This document shows, piece after piece, positions 9,401 through 16,947 of a stretch of 60,209 nucleotides of DNA. A program made the translations under genes and the position numbers. The notes beneath the pieces were generated by a model that saw only the letters and a program-made list of their open reading frames with translations, searched no databases and was not told the origin of the DNA. The stretch's first letter is position 1, and every line of letters starts with the position of its first letter. The DNA is taken from assembly GCA_005883625.1 (NCBI GenBank), contig VBDU01000072.1:1-60209 (forward strand), written 5' to 3'. This DNA comes from Chloroflexota bacterium. GTDB taxonomy: Bacteria > Chloroflexota > Limnocylindria > P2-11E.

Positions 9401-12360
9401 GCGTCGTCGCGGAGGTCACCGATGCCAAGGGCCGCCTCGCGCGGTCCGCGACGTGGCTCTGGGTCACCGGCAAGGCCTTCGCGTACTGGCAGGTCACGAA
9501 TGACGACACCATCAAGCTCGTCGCCGACAAGGACCGCTACGAGGTCGGCGACACGGCGGAGCTCCTCGTGCCCGCCCCGTTCGCCGCCGCGACCGGGCTC
9601 GTCACCGTCGAGCGCGGCAAGGTCCAGACGCGCGAGGTGCACACATTCGTGACGAACAGCGAGCGGCTGCGAATCCCGATCGTCGACCGTTCGGTGCCCG
9701 ACGTCTTCGTCTCCGTCGTGCTCTACCGCGCGCCGACGCGCGAGGACCCGGTCCCTCGTTACAAGGTCGGCTACGTCGAGCTGCCCGTTTCCACCGCGAC
9801 GCGGGCGCTCGACGTAAAGATCACGCCCGACCGCGCCCAGACGCGACCCGGCGAGACCGTGCGCTACGCCATCAAGGTCACCGACCACACCGGGACCGGC
9901 GTACGCGCCGAGGTCTCCGTCGCGGTCGTCGACAAGGCGGTGCTCTCGCTCCAGGACGAGCGCGGTCCGGACGGCCTGCACGCGTTCTGGTACGAGCGCG
10001 GGCTCGGCGTGAACACGTCGTCCTCCCTCGCGACCTCGATCGACCGCTGGAACGACGCCATCGCCGAGGCGCCCAGGCAGGGCAAGGGCGGGAGCGGCAG
10101 CGGCAGCGGCGCGCCCGGCAACGTGCGGCAGGACTTCCGCAACACCGCGTACTGGTCCGCGCAGCTCGTGACGAGCGCCGACGGCTCGGCTCAGGTCGAC
10201 GTCACGATGCCGGACGACCTCACGACGTGGCGGACGCAGGCCCGCGCCATCAGCGGCGACACGCAGGTCGGCGAGGGCACGAACGAGCTCGTCTCGACGA
10301 AGCCGCTCCTCCTGCGCTCCGCGCTGCCGCGCTTCCTGCGCGTCGGCGACGCCGCCGAGCTGCGCGTCTTCGTGCGGAACGCGACCGCCGCCGACAGCGA
10401 CGTCGCGGTGACGCTCAAGGCCGCCGGCGTCGCGGTGAGCGGCGCGCTGACGAAGTCCGCGACCGTGCGCGCCGGCACGTCCGCGGGATACAGCTGGCCG
10501 GCGAGGGTCGAACGCGAAGGGACGGTGAAGCTCGAGTTCGCCGCGAAGGGCGGGGACCTCGAGGATGCCATGGCGCTCTCGCTCGCGGCGCTCGTCGACC
10601 TGACGCCGGAGACGACGGCGACGAGCGGCGTCGTCACCAGGGACGATCAGCTCGAGGCGATCTACCTTCCGCGGTTCGCCGACACCGCGCACGGGACGCT
10701 CTCGGTGAACGTGCGCTCCGCGCTCGTCGGCTCGATGGCGGACGAGCTCGCGTACTTCACGCCCTGGCCGCACGAGGGGACGCCCGCCGTCGCGACACGC
10801 CTGATCGCCGCGCTCGCCGTGCGCCGCGCCGAGCGGAGCGCCGGCGGCTCCGTCGGTCGGGACAGCGGCATCGCGCGTGACCTCGCGGGCCTCGTCGGGC
10901 GTCAGCGGCCCGACGGCGGCTGGCCCTGGTGCGACGACCCGCTCTGCTCGAGCGACCTGACCATCACCGGCTGGGCCCTCCTCGCGCTCGGCGAGGCGCG
11001 CCGCGACGGGTTCGCGATCGACGCCGGCGTCCTCGAGCGCGCGACCGCCTACGCCTTCGCCTGGGTGAACAGCAGCGGCAGACCGGGCGATACGAGCCGG
11101 TTCGACGCGAGCGGCGCGCCGACGGACATCGGCCAGAAGGCGTTCGTGCTCGCGGCCCTGGCCGCCGCCGGGAGCGCGAGCGCGCCCGTGCCGAACACGA
11201 AGGTCACCGAGGCACCGCACGTGACGACCCCGAGCGTCGCCGCGGCGGCCCGCGCGCTCTTCGAGCAGTACCGCGCGAAGCTGAGCGGCTGGGGGCGCGC
11301 GTTCCTGGCGCTCGCCCTCGTGGACGCCGGCGTCGCCGTCGACGACCCGCAGGTACGGATGCTTCTGGACGACCTCACCGCGTCGACGCTCCCGAGCGCG
11401 AACGGGAACCACTGGGAGGACCAGGCGACGTCCGGCACGTACGGCTCGTTCATGACGAGCACCGCGACGACCGGGCTCGTCGCGCTCCTCCTGGCGCGTG
11501 TGCAGCCCGACCACGCGCTCCTCGCGCAGAGCGTGCGCTGGCTCGTCGTCGCCCGCGCCGCCCAGCGCTGGCAGACGTCGATCGACCGCGCGCTCGGCGT
11601 CCTCGCGCTCACGACGTACGCGGTGAACACCGGCGAGCTCGGCGGCGATTTCGCCTACCGGGTGCTCCTCGACGACCGGCAGGTCCTCGCCGGGCTCGTG
11701 AAGCCGAGCACGACGCCGACTGCCGCGTCGACGAAGCTCCCGCTCACCGGCGTGACGCCGGGCAAGACGAGCCTCCTCGCGTTCACGCGTGACGGCACCA
11801 AGCCGGGACGCCTCTACTACACGCTCGACCTGCGCTACGCGACGCCGGCGAGGGGCGTCGACGCCTTGAACCGCGGGTTCGCGGTCTCACGCTCGTACAC
11901 GCTGCTCGACGCACCGTCCACGCCGGTGACCGGCGCGAGGCTCGGCGACACGGTGCGTGTGACGGTGACCGTGATCGCGCCCGCCGACCGCAACTACGTC
12001 GTCATCGACGACCCGCTCCCCGCCGGGCTCGAGCCGGTCGACGTGCGCCTCCGGACGACCGATCCCGCGCTCCGGGCGAAGCTCAACGGAGAACGCGTCG
12101 CGGCGTCGCAGCGGCAGGCCGGCGGCTACGCCGCGCCGTGGCTCCGCTGGTACTACAGCCCGTGGCAGCAGGTCGACGTCCGCGACGACCGCGCGGTCCT
12201 CATGACCGATCACCTCGCGCGCGGCGTGTACGAGTACGTGTACTACGCACGCGCGACGACGACCGGCGACTTCTTCGTTGCGCCGACGCACGCCGAGGAG
12301 ACCTATTTCCCGGAGGTGTTCGGCCGCACCGACAGCGCTCGGTTCACCGTCGGGCCGTAG
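6412..12360 (+). CDS. Bacterial alpha-2-macroglobulin family protein lacking the thioester
   Basis: 1982-residue envelope protein with one N-terminal membrane segment (about 17-37). Bacterial macroglobulins trap external proteases in the cell envelope. The N-terminal part has Big_5-like Ig domains (VVFNQPMDPSAADG, LQFTNPMDPDTLERKV). Near residue 670 comes the macroglobulin MG2 signature YTDRPIYTPGETISYKG. A Gly/Ser-rich exposed segment near 1222-1236 (GKGGSGSGSG) sits where a bait region is expected. The thioester-domain helices follow, but the CxEQ site is absent: its place reads YFTPWPHEGTPAVATRL (1448-1464). Alpha/alpha toroid repeats are present (RQRPDGGWPWCDDPLCSSDL). The C-terminus resembles the family receptor-like domain (YYSPWQQVDVRDDR). 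E. coli YfaS is a known thioester-less member. The usual PBP1c partner is absent nearby. Confidence 0.9.
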   Translation: MTARGLPALDRVRSFRGAGAAVVLLAVVIASSQLVGRAELTPLTGEPAAFELAPGGDDVARLAPITVTFAKPPSDRAPEPLLQLYPETKGAYAWLSPRTLLFQPDFPGLLRGSMYTVHVPARPEAGVPQPVTRKFTVTGKLTVQQVIPGDGDTEVPLGAQVFVQFSRSVAPLTTLAAQRADPVLVFEPPLHGKGEWLNTAIYRFIPADLVPTTTYRVTVARGLTSAADGVLESDFHSTFTTIAPAVDSITPDGGWLYGGPWQETVVVFNQPMDPSAADGLSVRDAQTGAPVRGKLTWNADRTTLTFNPAARMAASTKYLITVDKGQRGARGGATARERTASFTTVGVPAVKQTYPADGATDAQRYGISLQFTNPMDPDTLERKVSVSGFGAKELEDHVYTSEFSLGVNVALRPSTAYTVTLAPGAVDRYGQVMAGHRFSFTTGAVPSSVSLIVPGYQPAGSFSASAEPFVYFQSTNLANVGFSLYPLTSAEARGRMHDFTYLPNGFVPSQPVLRRWAETVSGPKDDVVVGKTSLTGGGPLAKGFYYLRIDGQRSELAFAVVDTVVVTKVSQDELLLWALDHDSGRPVPGAALHVDLTPGGDVVTDAQGLASVALPVLTPSKTAGGDRSFWITLDGGRFGAMSTRWFGGTSPYQFGLPAGYPRDYVGHLYTDRPIYTPGETISYKGVVRADDDARYSLPPKDGFLFVLRNARGQQLAKDDVHPNEFGSFAGAFDLPADAAVGDYFLGLEQKNGTSSFGIAGTSVLVASFRKPEFQVDVRAGRASYVDGDAIDAGVAASYFFGGAVDGASVDWSVLADPFFLRPKGFEGYSFSDFDYARQAVVRDPLRGKGVTTTAATGAATIAVRAALKAGEGPQRFTLSAAVTDANAQSVAGSTQVTVHPAALYAGVRPTSFLAREGQDATLQVVTVDTEGAVLPRHAVTVKVYERQWITVKEEVPGGGKRYRSEPRDTLVATLGATTGGDATARVTYRPAQSGQLRVVAEVTDAKGRLARSATWLWVTGKAFAYWQVTNDDTIKLVADKDRYEVGDTAELLVPAPFAAATGLVTVERGKVQTREVHTFVTNSERLRIPIVDRSVPDVFVSVVLYRAPTREDPVPRYKVGYVELPVSTATRALDVKITPDRAQTRPGETVRYAIKVTDHTGTGVRAEVSVAVVDKAVLSLQDERGPDGLHAFWYERGLGVNTSSSLATSIDRWNDAIAEAPRQGKGGSGSGSGAPGNVRQDFRNTAYWSAQLVTSADGSAQVDVTMPDDLTTWRTQARAISGDTQVGEGTNELVSTKPLLLRSALPRFLRVGDAAELRVFVRNATAADSDVAVTLKAAGVAVSGALTKSATVRAGTSAGYSWPARVEREGTVKLEFAAKGGDLEDAMALSLAALVDLTPETTATSGVVTRDDQLEAIYLPRFADTAHGTLSVNVRSALVGSMADELAYFTPWPHEGTPAVATRLIAALAVRRAERSAGGSVGRDSGIARDLAGLVGRQRPDGGWPWCDDPLCSSDLTITGWALLALGEARRDGFAIDAGVLERATAYAFAWVNSSGRPGDTSRFDASGAPTDIGQKAFVLAALAAAGSASAPVPNTKVTEAPHVTTPSVAAAARALFEQYRAKLSGWGRAFLALALVDAGVAVDDPQVRMLLDDLTASTLPSANGNHWEDQATSGTYGSFMTSTATTGLVALLLARVQPDHALLAQSVRWLVVARAAQRWQTSIDRALGVLALTTYAVNTGELGGDFAYRVLLDDRQVLAGLVKPSTTPTAASTKLPLTGVTPGKTSLLAFTRDGTKPGRLYYTLDLRYATPARGVDALNRGFAVSRSYTLLDAPSTPVTGARLGDTVRVTVTVIAPADRNYVVIDDPLPAGLEPVDVRLRTTDPALRAKLNGERVAASQRQAGGYAAPWLRWYYSPWQQVDVRDDRAVLMTDHLARGVYEYVYYARATTTGDFFVAPTHAEETYFPEVFGRTDSARFTVGP

Positions 12361-12369
12361 CGCGGCCGG

Positions 12370-12375
12370 TACTTT
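12370..12375 (+). promoter_or_regulatory. Candidate -10 box for leaderless MFS transcript
   Basis: TACTTT ends 6 bases before the ATG at 12382, only 9 bases after the macroglobulin stop. Confidence 0.4.
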
Positions 12376-12381
12376 CGCGGC

Positions 12382-13590
12382 ATGCGCTTGCCGCGGATCG
12401 TCGAGCCGCTGCGCCATCGTGACTTCCGGCTCCTCTGGACGGGCCAGACCGTATCCATGGTCGGCAACTTCGTGCACGGGGTCGCGCTCCCGTTCCAGAT
12501 CCTCGCGCTCGGCGGGGGCGCGGCCGAGCTCGGGCTCTGGGGCGCGATCGTCAGCGCCTCGCTCCTCGTGTTTTCGCTCTTCGGGGGCGCGATCGTCGAC
12601 CGCGTCCCCCGCCGGACCGCGGTCCTCGCCAACGATCTCGTGAACGGCGTGGTCGTATCGGCGATCGCGCTCCTGTCGGCGACGTCACAGCTGCGGGTGG
12701 AGCACCTCTACCTCGAGGCTGCCGTGTTCGGCGCGGCAAGCTCGTTCTTCTACCCCGCGCTCAACGCGTTGATCCCCGAGCTGGTCCCGCCCCAGGTCCT
12801 CCAGGCCGGAAACGCGCTTCGCGGGTCGTCCCGGCAGATCGCCCTGCTGGCCGGTCCGGTGCTCGGCGGAGCCCTCGTCGCGTTCGCGGGCCTTCCGCTC
12901 GCCTTTGCGGCCGACGCCGCGACGTTCTTCGTCAGCTTCGCCGCGCTCGCCCTCGCGCGGCCGCCACGGCACGAGCCGCCCGCGCCGGCGCCGCTCCTGC
13001 GGCAGATCCGCGCGGGTCTCGCGTACACGTTCTCGGTGCCGTGGCTCTGGATCTTCATCTTCGCCTGGGCGGTCGTGCTCCTCGGCCAGCTCGGTCCGCT
13101 CGGCGTCGCGCTGCCGATCTTCGTGCGCGACGTCCTCGGCGGCGACGCGCGGCTCTTCGGCCTGCTGCTCGCGGCGAGCGGCGTCGGCGAGGTCGTGGCC
13201 GCCGTCACCCTGGCGCAGGTCACGGTCCGGCAGCTCGGCATCGCCATCTGTGGCTTCGCGATCCTCGGCGGCATCTCGATCGCCGGGATCGGGGTCATCC
13301 CGCTCGTGCCGGCGACGTTCGTCTTCATGGCCGGGTTCGGGGTGCAATTCGTCGGCGTGGGCATCCTGTGGACGACGGCGATCCAGAAGCACGTGCCGCG
13401 CGAGCTCATGGGTCGGGTGCTCAGCATCGATGCCTTCGGCGGCACTCTGCTCCTCCCGATCGCACCGGTCGTCTTCGCGGGGATCGTCGCGGCGCTGGGA
13501 CCCGCGCTCGCTTTCGCGATCGGGGGCGTCCTCTCGCTGGCGGCCGGCGCCCTCCTCTTGCTCGTCCCGGCGATCCGCGAGCTGGAATGA
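12382..13590 (+). CDS. MFS transporter (MFS_3 / EntS-like exporter)
   Basis: 402 residues with 10-12 hydrophobic segments. The N-terminus RHRDFRLLWTGQTVSMVGNF is typical of the MFS_3 group, which includes enterobactin exporter EntS and macrolide efflux proteins. The loop 2-3 motif reads GGAIVDRVPRRTAVLANDL. Later segments include NALRGSSRQIALLAGPVLGG and RELMGRVLSID. The substrate is unknown. It stands alone between the macroglobulin and panB; a leaderless promoter box suggests independent transcription. Confidence 0.88.
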   Translation: MRLPRIVEPLRHRDFRLLWTGQTVSMVGNFVHGVALPFQILALGGGAAELGLWGAIVSASLLVFSLFGGAIVDRVPRRTAVLANDLVNGVVVSAIALLSATSQLRVEHLYLEAAVFGAASSFFYPALNALIPELVPPQVLQAGNALRGSSRQIALLAGPVLGGALVAFAGLPLAFAADAATFFVSFAALALARPPRHEPPAPAPLLRQIRAGLAYTFSVPWLWIFIFAWAVVLLGQLGPLGVALPIFVRDVLGGDARLFGLLLAASGVGEVVAAVTLAQVTVRQLGIAICGFAILGGISIAGIGVIPLVPATFVFMAGFGVQFVGVGILWTTAIQKHVPRELMGRVLSIDAFGGTLLLPIAPVVFAGIVAALGPALAFAIGGVLSLAAGALLLLVPAIRELE

Positions 13591-13668
13591 ATCGTGCGAG
13601 GTATTCCGGCGCGGTACGATTGAGGCGACGCCGGGACCGGCACGAAGCCGGCCTGGACGGAGGTCGAC

Positions 13669-14565
13669 ATGAGCGAGCAGACCGCGTACGGCGGCGCGAC
13701 CACGGTCCCTCCCAAGAAGATCACCGTTCCGGACGTCGTCGCCATGAAGCGCGACCGCAAGCGCATCACGATGATGACGGCGTACGATGCCGCGTTCGCC
13801 AAGCTCGTCGATCAGGCGGGCATTGACGTCATCCTCGTCGGCGATTCACTCGGCATGGTCGTCCTCGGCTACCCGACGACCGTCCCCGTGACGATGGACG
13901 ACATGGTCCGCCACGCGGCAGCGGTCTCGCGCGGCGCCATCCGGCCGCTCCTCGTCGGCGACATGCCGTTCGGCACGTACCAGGCCGGCCCGCAGGACGC
14001 GCTGCGCAACGCGGCGCGGTTCCTCAAGGAGGCCGGGATGGACGCGGTGAAGCTCGAGGGCGGCCACGAGGTCGTCGAGACCGTCCGGGCCCTCGTCGAC
14101 AGCGGCATCGCCGTGATGGGCCACGTCGGCCTCACGCCACAGCGCGTCGCGCAGTTCGGCGGCTTCAAGGTGCAGGCGAAGACGGCACGGGCCGCGCGCC
14201 GCCTCATCGAGGACTGCCTCGCCCTCGAGGACGCCGGCGCGTTCTCGATCGTGCTCGAGTCCGTTCCCGCGCCCGTCGCGGCGCTCGCGAGCGAGCGTCT
14301 CGGGATCCCGACCATCGGCATCGGCGCGGGCGTCGACTGCGACGGCCAGGTGCTCGTCCTCCACGACGTGCTCGGGCTCTTCGGCGAGTTCAAGCCGAAG
14401 TTCGCCAAGCGCTACGCCGACATCGGCACCGCCGTCGTCGAGGCGCTGCGCGAGTACGACCGCGACGTCCGCGCGGGGACGTTCCCCGACGATGAGCACA
14501 GCTTCACGATGAAGGAGAGCGAGCTGGTCTCGCTCCAGCGGAGCCTCACGCAGAAGGCCGGTTGA
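13669..14565 (+). CDS. panB: 3-methyl-2-oxobutanoate hydroxymethyltransferase (ketopantoate hydroxymethyltransferase)
   Basis: First committed step to pantoate: alpha-ketoisovalerate plus methylene-THF gives ketopantoate. 298 residues. PanB motifs: TMMTAYDAAFAKLVDQAGID, VGDSLGMVVLGY (metal-site Asp), MVRHAAAVSRG, the VKLEGG segment, GHVGLTPQ and GIPTIGIGAG. A Shine-Dalgarno GGAGG precedes the ATG. The 5' leader contains a small hairpin (CCGGC ACGAA GCCGG near 13637-13651). The TGA overlaps the panE ATG, so panB and panE form an operon. Confidence 0.97.
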   Translation: MSEQTAYGGATTVPPKKITVPDVVAMKRDRKRITMMTAYDAAFAKLVDQAGIDVILVGDSLGMVVLGYPTTVPVTMDDMVRHAAAVSRGAIRPLLVGDMPFGTYQAGPQDALRNAARFLKEAGMDAVKLEGGHEVVETVRALVDSGIAVMGHVGLTPQRVAQFGGFKVQAKTARAARRLIEDCLALEDAGAFSIVLESVPAPVAALASERLGIPTIGIGAGVDCDGQVLVLHDVLGLFGEFKPKFAKRYADIGTAVVEALREYDRDVRAGTFPDDEHSFTMKESELVSLQRSLTQKAG

Positions 14566-15395
14566 TGCGCGTCGCGATCCTCGGCATGGGGGCGATCGGC
14601 CAGCACGTGGCGAACGTCCTCGCGGGCCGGTGCGAGCTCGTGCGCGTCGACCGCACGCGGGCCCCGCTGCGGGATGGCGAGCCGACGGTCGACGTGGCGA
14701 TCGTGACGACGAAGACTCCCGGCACGGCCTGGGCCGCCGAGCAGGCGGCGCGGATCCTCGCCCCGGACGGGGTCGCGCTCACGATCCAGAACGGCCTCGG
14801 CAACCACGAGACGCTGGCCGCCGCGATCGGCGCCGAGCGCGTCGCGGTCGGCGTCATCTACGTGGGCGCGGGCTGGCGGAAGGACGGGACGCATTACGTG
14901 ACCGGCCCCGGCCGGATCGAGGCGGGGCGCCCCTCCGACCGCGCCGCTGCCGCGCGGCTCGAGGCGCTCGCGGGACTGCTGCGCGCGGGCAAGACCGACG
15001 TGGCCATCGTCGACGATCCGTGGCCTACGGTCTGGCGCAAGCTCGTCCTGAACGCCGTGCTCAACCCGACCAGCGCGGTCCTCGACGCGACGTACGGCGA
15101 GCTCCTCGGCGATCCGGGGCGCGCGCTGCTCTGCGACGCGATCGCGCGCGAGTCCGCGCGCGTGGCGACGGCGGTCGGCTACGCCCTCGGCGACGACGCG
15201 GCGGTCGCGGACTGGCGCGCGCTCACGACCGCGATGCCGGAACACCGCTCGTCGATGCACGCGGACGTCGCGGCGCGCCGGCCGACCGAGATCGACGCCA
15301 TCAATGGCGCCCTCGTCCGCGAGGCCGCGCGGCACGGCCTGCGCGCTCCCGCGAACCAGGCGATGACCGTGCTGGTGCCCGCGCTCGGCGGCTAG
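14565..15395 (+). CDS. panE: 2-dehydropantoate 2-reductase (ketopantoate reductase)
   Basis: Reduces ketopantoate to pantoate with NADPH. 276 residues from the ATG at 14565, which overlaps the panB stop; the preceding TTG is less likely. The Rossmann motif AILGMGAIGQHVANVLAG opens the protein. Later motifs are TIQNGLGNHE, the substrate-site region WRKLVLNAVLNPTSAVL (catalytic Lys) and the C-terminal PTEIDAINGALVREAARHG. Together with panB here and panC on the other strand, it completes all but PanD of pantothenate synthesis. It converges on a lipoprotein gene and shares stop-codon bases with it. Confidence 0.95.
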   Translation: MRVAILGMGAIGQHVANVLAGRCELVRVDRTRAPLRDGEPTVDVAIVTTKTPGTAWAAEQAARILAPDGVALTIQNGLGNHETLAAAIGAERVAVGVIYVGAGWRKDGTHYVTGPGRIEAGRPSDRAAAARLEALAGLLRAGKTDVAIVDDPWPTVWRKLVLNAVLNPTSAVLDATYGELLGDPGRALLCDAIARESARVATAVGYALGDDAAVADWRALTTAMPEHRSSMHADVAARRPTEIDAINGALVREAARHGLRAPANQAMTVLVPALGG

Positions 15396-16060
15396 CGGCA
15401 GCTGGCGCTCGCGGCCTGCGTGTCGCGGACGCAGGTGAGCGTGACGTCGAAGCGCGCGCCCGCGGCGCCGACGGGCAGGCTGATGCCCGGGACGCTGAGC
15501 GAGTAGCGGCCCGAGTCGGTCGGCGGCGCGTAGACGTAGAGGATCGTGAGGCCGCGATCGGGCGATCCCGCCGGCGCGTCGAGGCGGCACGGCCGCAGGA
15601 CGATCGGCTGCCTGGCGGGGCGTGGCTGCGCCCCCGGGGCACCGACCGCGTACCGGGTGATCCGGATCGGGCCGGCCGGCCCCTCGAGGACCGCGTTGAC
15701 CGCGATCGTGACCTCGCCGGTCGCGTCCGACGGCACGAAGAAGCGCACGCTCCACCGTGATTCGGGCTCGACCCCATAGAAGTCGGTCACCGAGTCGAGC
15801 GACCACTGCAGGTCGCGGAGGCGCGTCTCGGGACCCCACACCGGTGACGCGCCGGGATACGAGTTGACGCACGGCGCCGCGCTCGCGGTCGGGATGGCCG
15901 TCGCGGCGGCGGTCGCCGGGAACGTCGCCGTCGGCGAGGCCGCCGGCTCGGTCGCGGCGGCCGGAGAGGAGCTCGCGGGAGGCGTCGTCGGCCGCGCCTC
16001 GAACGGGCCGCAGGCGCCGAGGAGGGCGACCGCGACGAGCGCGACGGCGAACGAGCGCAT
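15392..16060 (-). CDS. Predicted lipoprotein with Thr/Ala/Pro-rich stalk
   Basis: 222 residues. The signal peptide ends in a lipobox, AVALLGACG (Cys about 17), predicting a lipid-anchored surface protein. A low-complexity Ala/Thr/Pro/Ser stalk follows (about 20-60), then a beta-rich domain with regularly spaced segments (WSVRFFVPSDATGEVTIAVN, GRYSLSVPGISLPVG). Cysteines CVNSY, RPCRL, LTCVRD and SCR may form disulfides. No family recognised. Lies downstream of panC on the same strand (29-base gap). Confidence 0.75.
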   Translation of the reverse strand: MRSFAVALVAVALLGACGPFEARPTTPPASSSPAAATEPAASPTATFPATAAATAIPTASAAPCVNSYPGASPVWGPETRLRDLQWSLDSVTDFYGVEPESRWSVRFFVPSDATGEVTIAVNAVLEGPAGPIRITRYAVGAPGAQPRPARQPIVLRPCRLDAPAGSPDRGLTILYVYAPPTDSGRYSLSVPGISLPVGAAGARFDVTLTCVRDTQAASASCR

Positions 16061-16089
16061 CGCCGGCAGGCGCAGCAGGCCCGATGCCG

Positions 16090-16935
16090 CTAGACGAGCT
16101 CCGAGACGTCCATCCCTAGCAGGACGTTGTCGATGAGCCGCGCTCGGCCCACGCGCGCCGCGAGCGAGATCACCGCGCGCTCGGCGGCGCGTGTGAGCTC
16201 GGCGAGCGTGAGCGGGTCGGCGACGGAGACGTATTCGAGCGCGAGCGCGGCGGCGTGCTGGCGCACCCGGTCCGCAAGGCGCTTGGGGTCGCGCTCGCCG
16301 CGCTCCCAGTCGGCGCGCGCCGCGAAGAGACCGCGCGGGAGCGCGAGCGCGGCGCGCCGCTCGTCCGCCGAGAGATACGCGTTGCGCGAAGAGAGTGCGA
16401 GCCCGTCCTCGTCGCGGACGGTCGGGCAGCCGACGACGCGCACGCCGAGCCGGAGATCACCCGCGAGCGCCTGCACGACGCGCAGCTGCTGGAAGTCCTT
16501 CTGGCCGAAGTACGCGACGTCCGGGCGGACGACCGCGAAGAGCTTGGTCACGACGGTGGCCACGCCGGTGAGGTGACCGGGCCGCGCGGCGCCCTCCAGG
16601 CGCGCCGCGATCGCGCCCGGCTGGACGCGCGTGTCGTCGCCGGGCGGGTACATCTCCTCCACGCTCGGGACGAACACCGCGGAGCAGCCGAGCCGTTCGA
16701 GGAAGGCGAGATCCTCCGCCTCGCGCCGGGGATAGGCCGCGAGGTCCTCGCCAGGCCCGAACTGCGTCGGGTTCACGAAGAGCGACGCGATCGCGGCGGC
16801 CCTCTCGCGGACGGCGCGCTCGACGAGCGAGCCGTGTCCGGCGTGCAACGCGCCGAGGGTCGGCACGAAGCCGAGGCTGCCCGGCACCGACGCGCGGAAC
16901 GCGCGGGCGTCGGCGACCCGGCGCAGGACGTCCAT
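16090..16935 (-). CDS. panC: Pantothenate synthetase (pantoate-beta-alanine ligase)
   Basis: ATP-dependent condensation of pantoate and beta-alanine. 281 residues. The ATP-binding signature reads FVPTLGALHAGHGSLV (usual PTMGALHxGH with Met to Leu). Further motifs are SLFVNPTQFGPGEDLAAYPR, RPGHLTGVATVVTKLF, YFGQKDFQQLRVV and the KMSxSSRN-equivalent DGLALSSRNAYL. Start ATG at 16935. A TAGCGT box ending 6 bases upstream contains the stop codon of the upstream glycosyltransferase gene, so panC may have its own leaderless transcript. Confidence 0.96.
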   Translation of the reverse strand: MDVLRRVADARAFRASVPGSLGFVPTLGALHAGHGSLVERAVRERAAAIASLFVNPTQFGPGEDLAAYPRREAEDLAFLERLGCSAVFVPSVEEMYPPGDDTRVQPGAIAARLEGAARPGHLTGVATVVTKLFAVVRPDVAYFGQKDFQQLRVVQALAGDLRLGVRVVGCPTVRDEDGLALSSRNAYLSADERRAALALPRGLFAARADWERGERDPKRLADRVRQHAAALALEYVSVADPLTLAELTRAAERAVISLAARVGRARLIDNVLLGMDVSELV

Positions 16936-16941
16936 GAGCCA

Positions 16942-16947
16942 ACGCTA
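16942..16947 (-). promoter_or_regulatory. Candidate -10 box for leaderless panC transcript
   Basis: TAGCGT on the minus strand, 6 bases before the panC ATG. Its TAG is also the stop codon of the upstream UspA-GpgS fusion gene. Confidence 0.35.

Noticed and set aside
6358..11514. Very long open frame on the minus strand opposite the macroglobulin gene
   Set aside because: Its product is Arg/Ala/Gly-rich low complexity with no domain. It is the antisense shadow that high GC third positions create across a long real gene.
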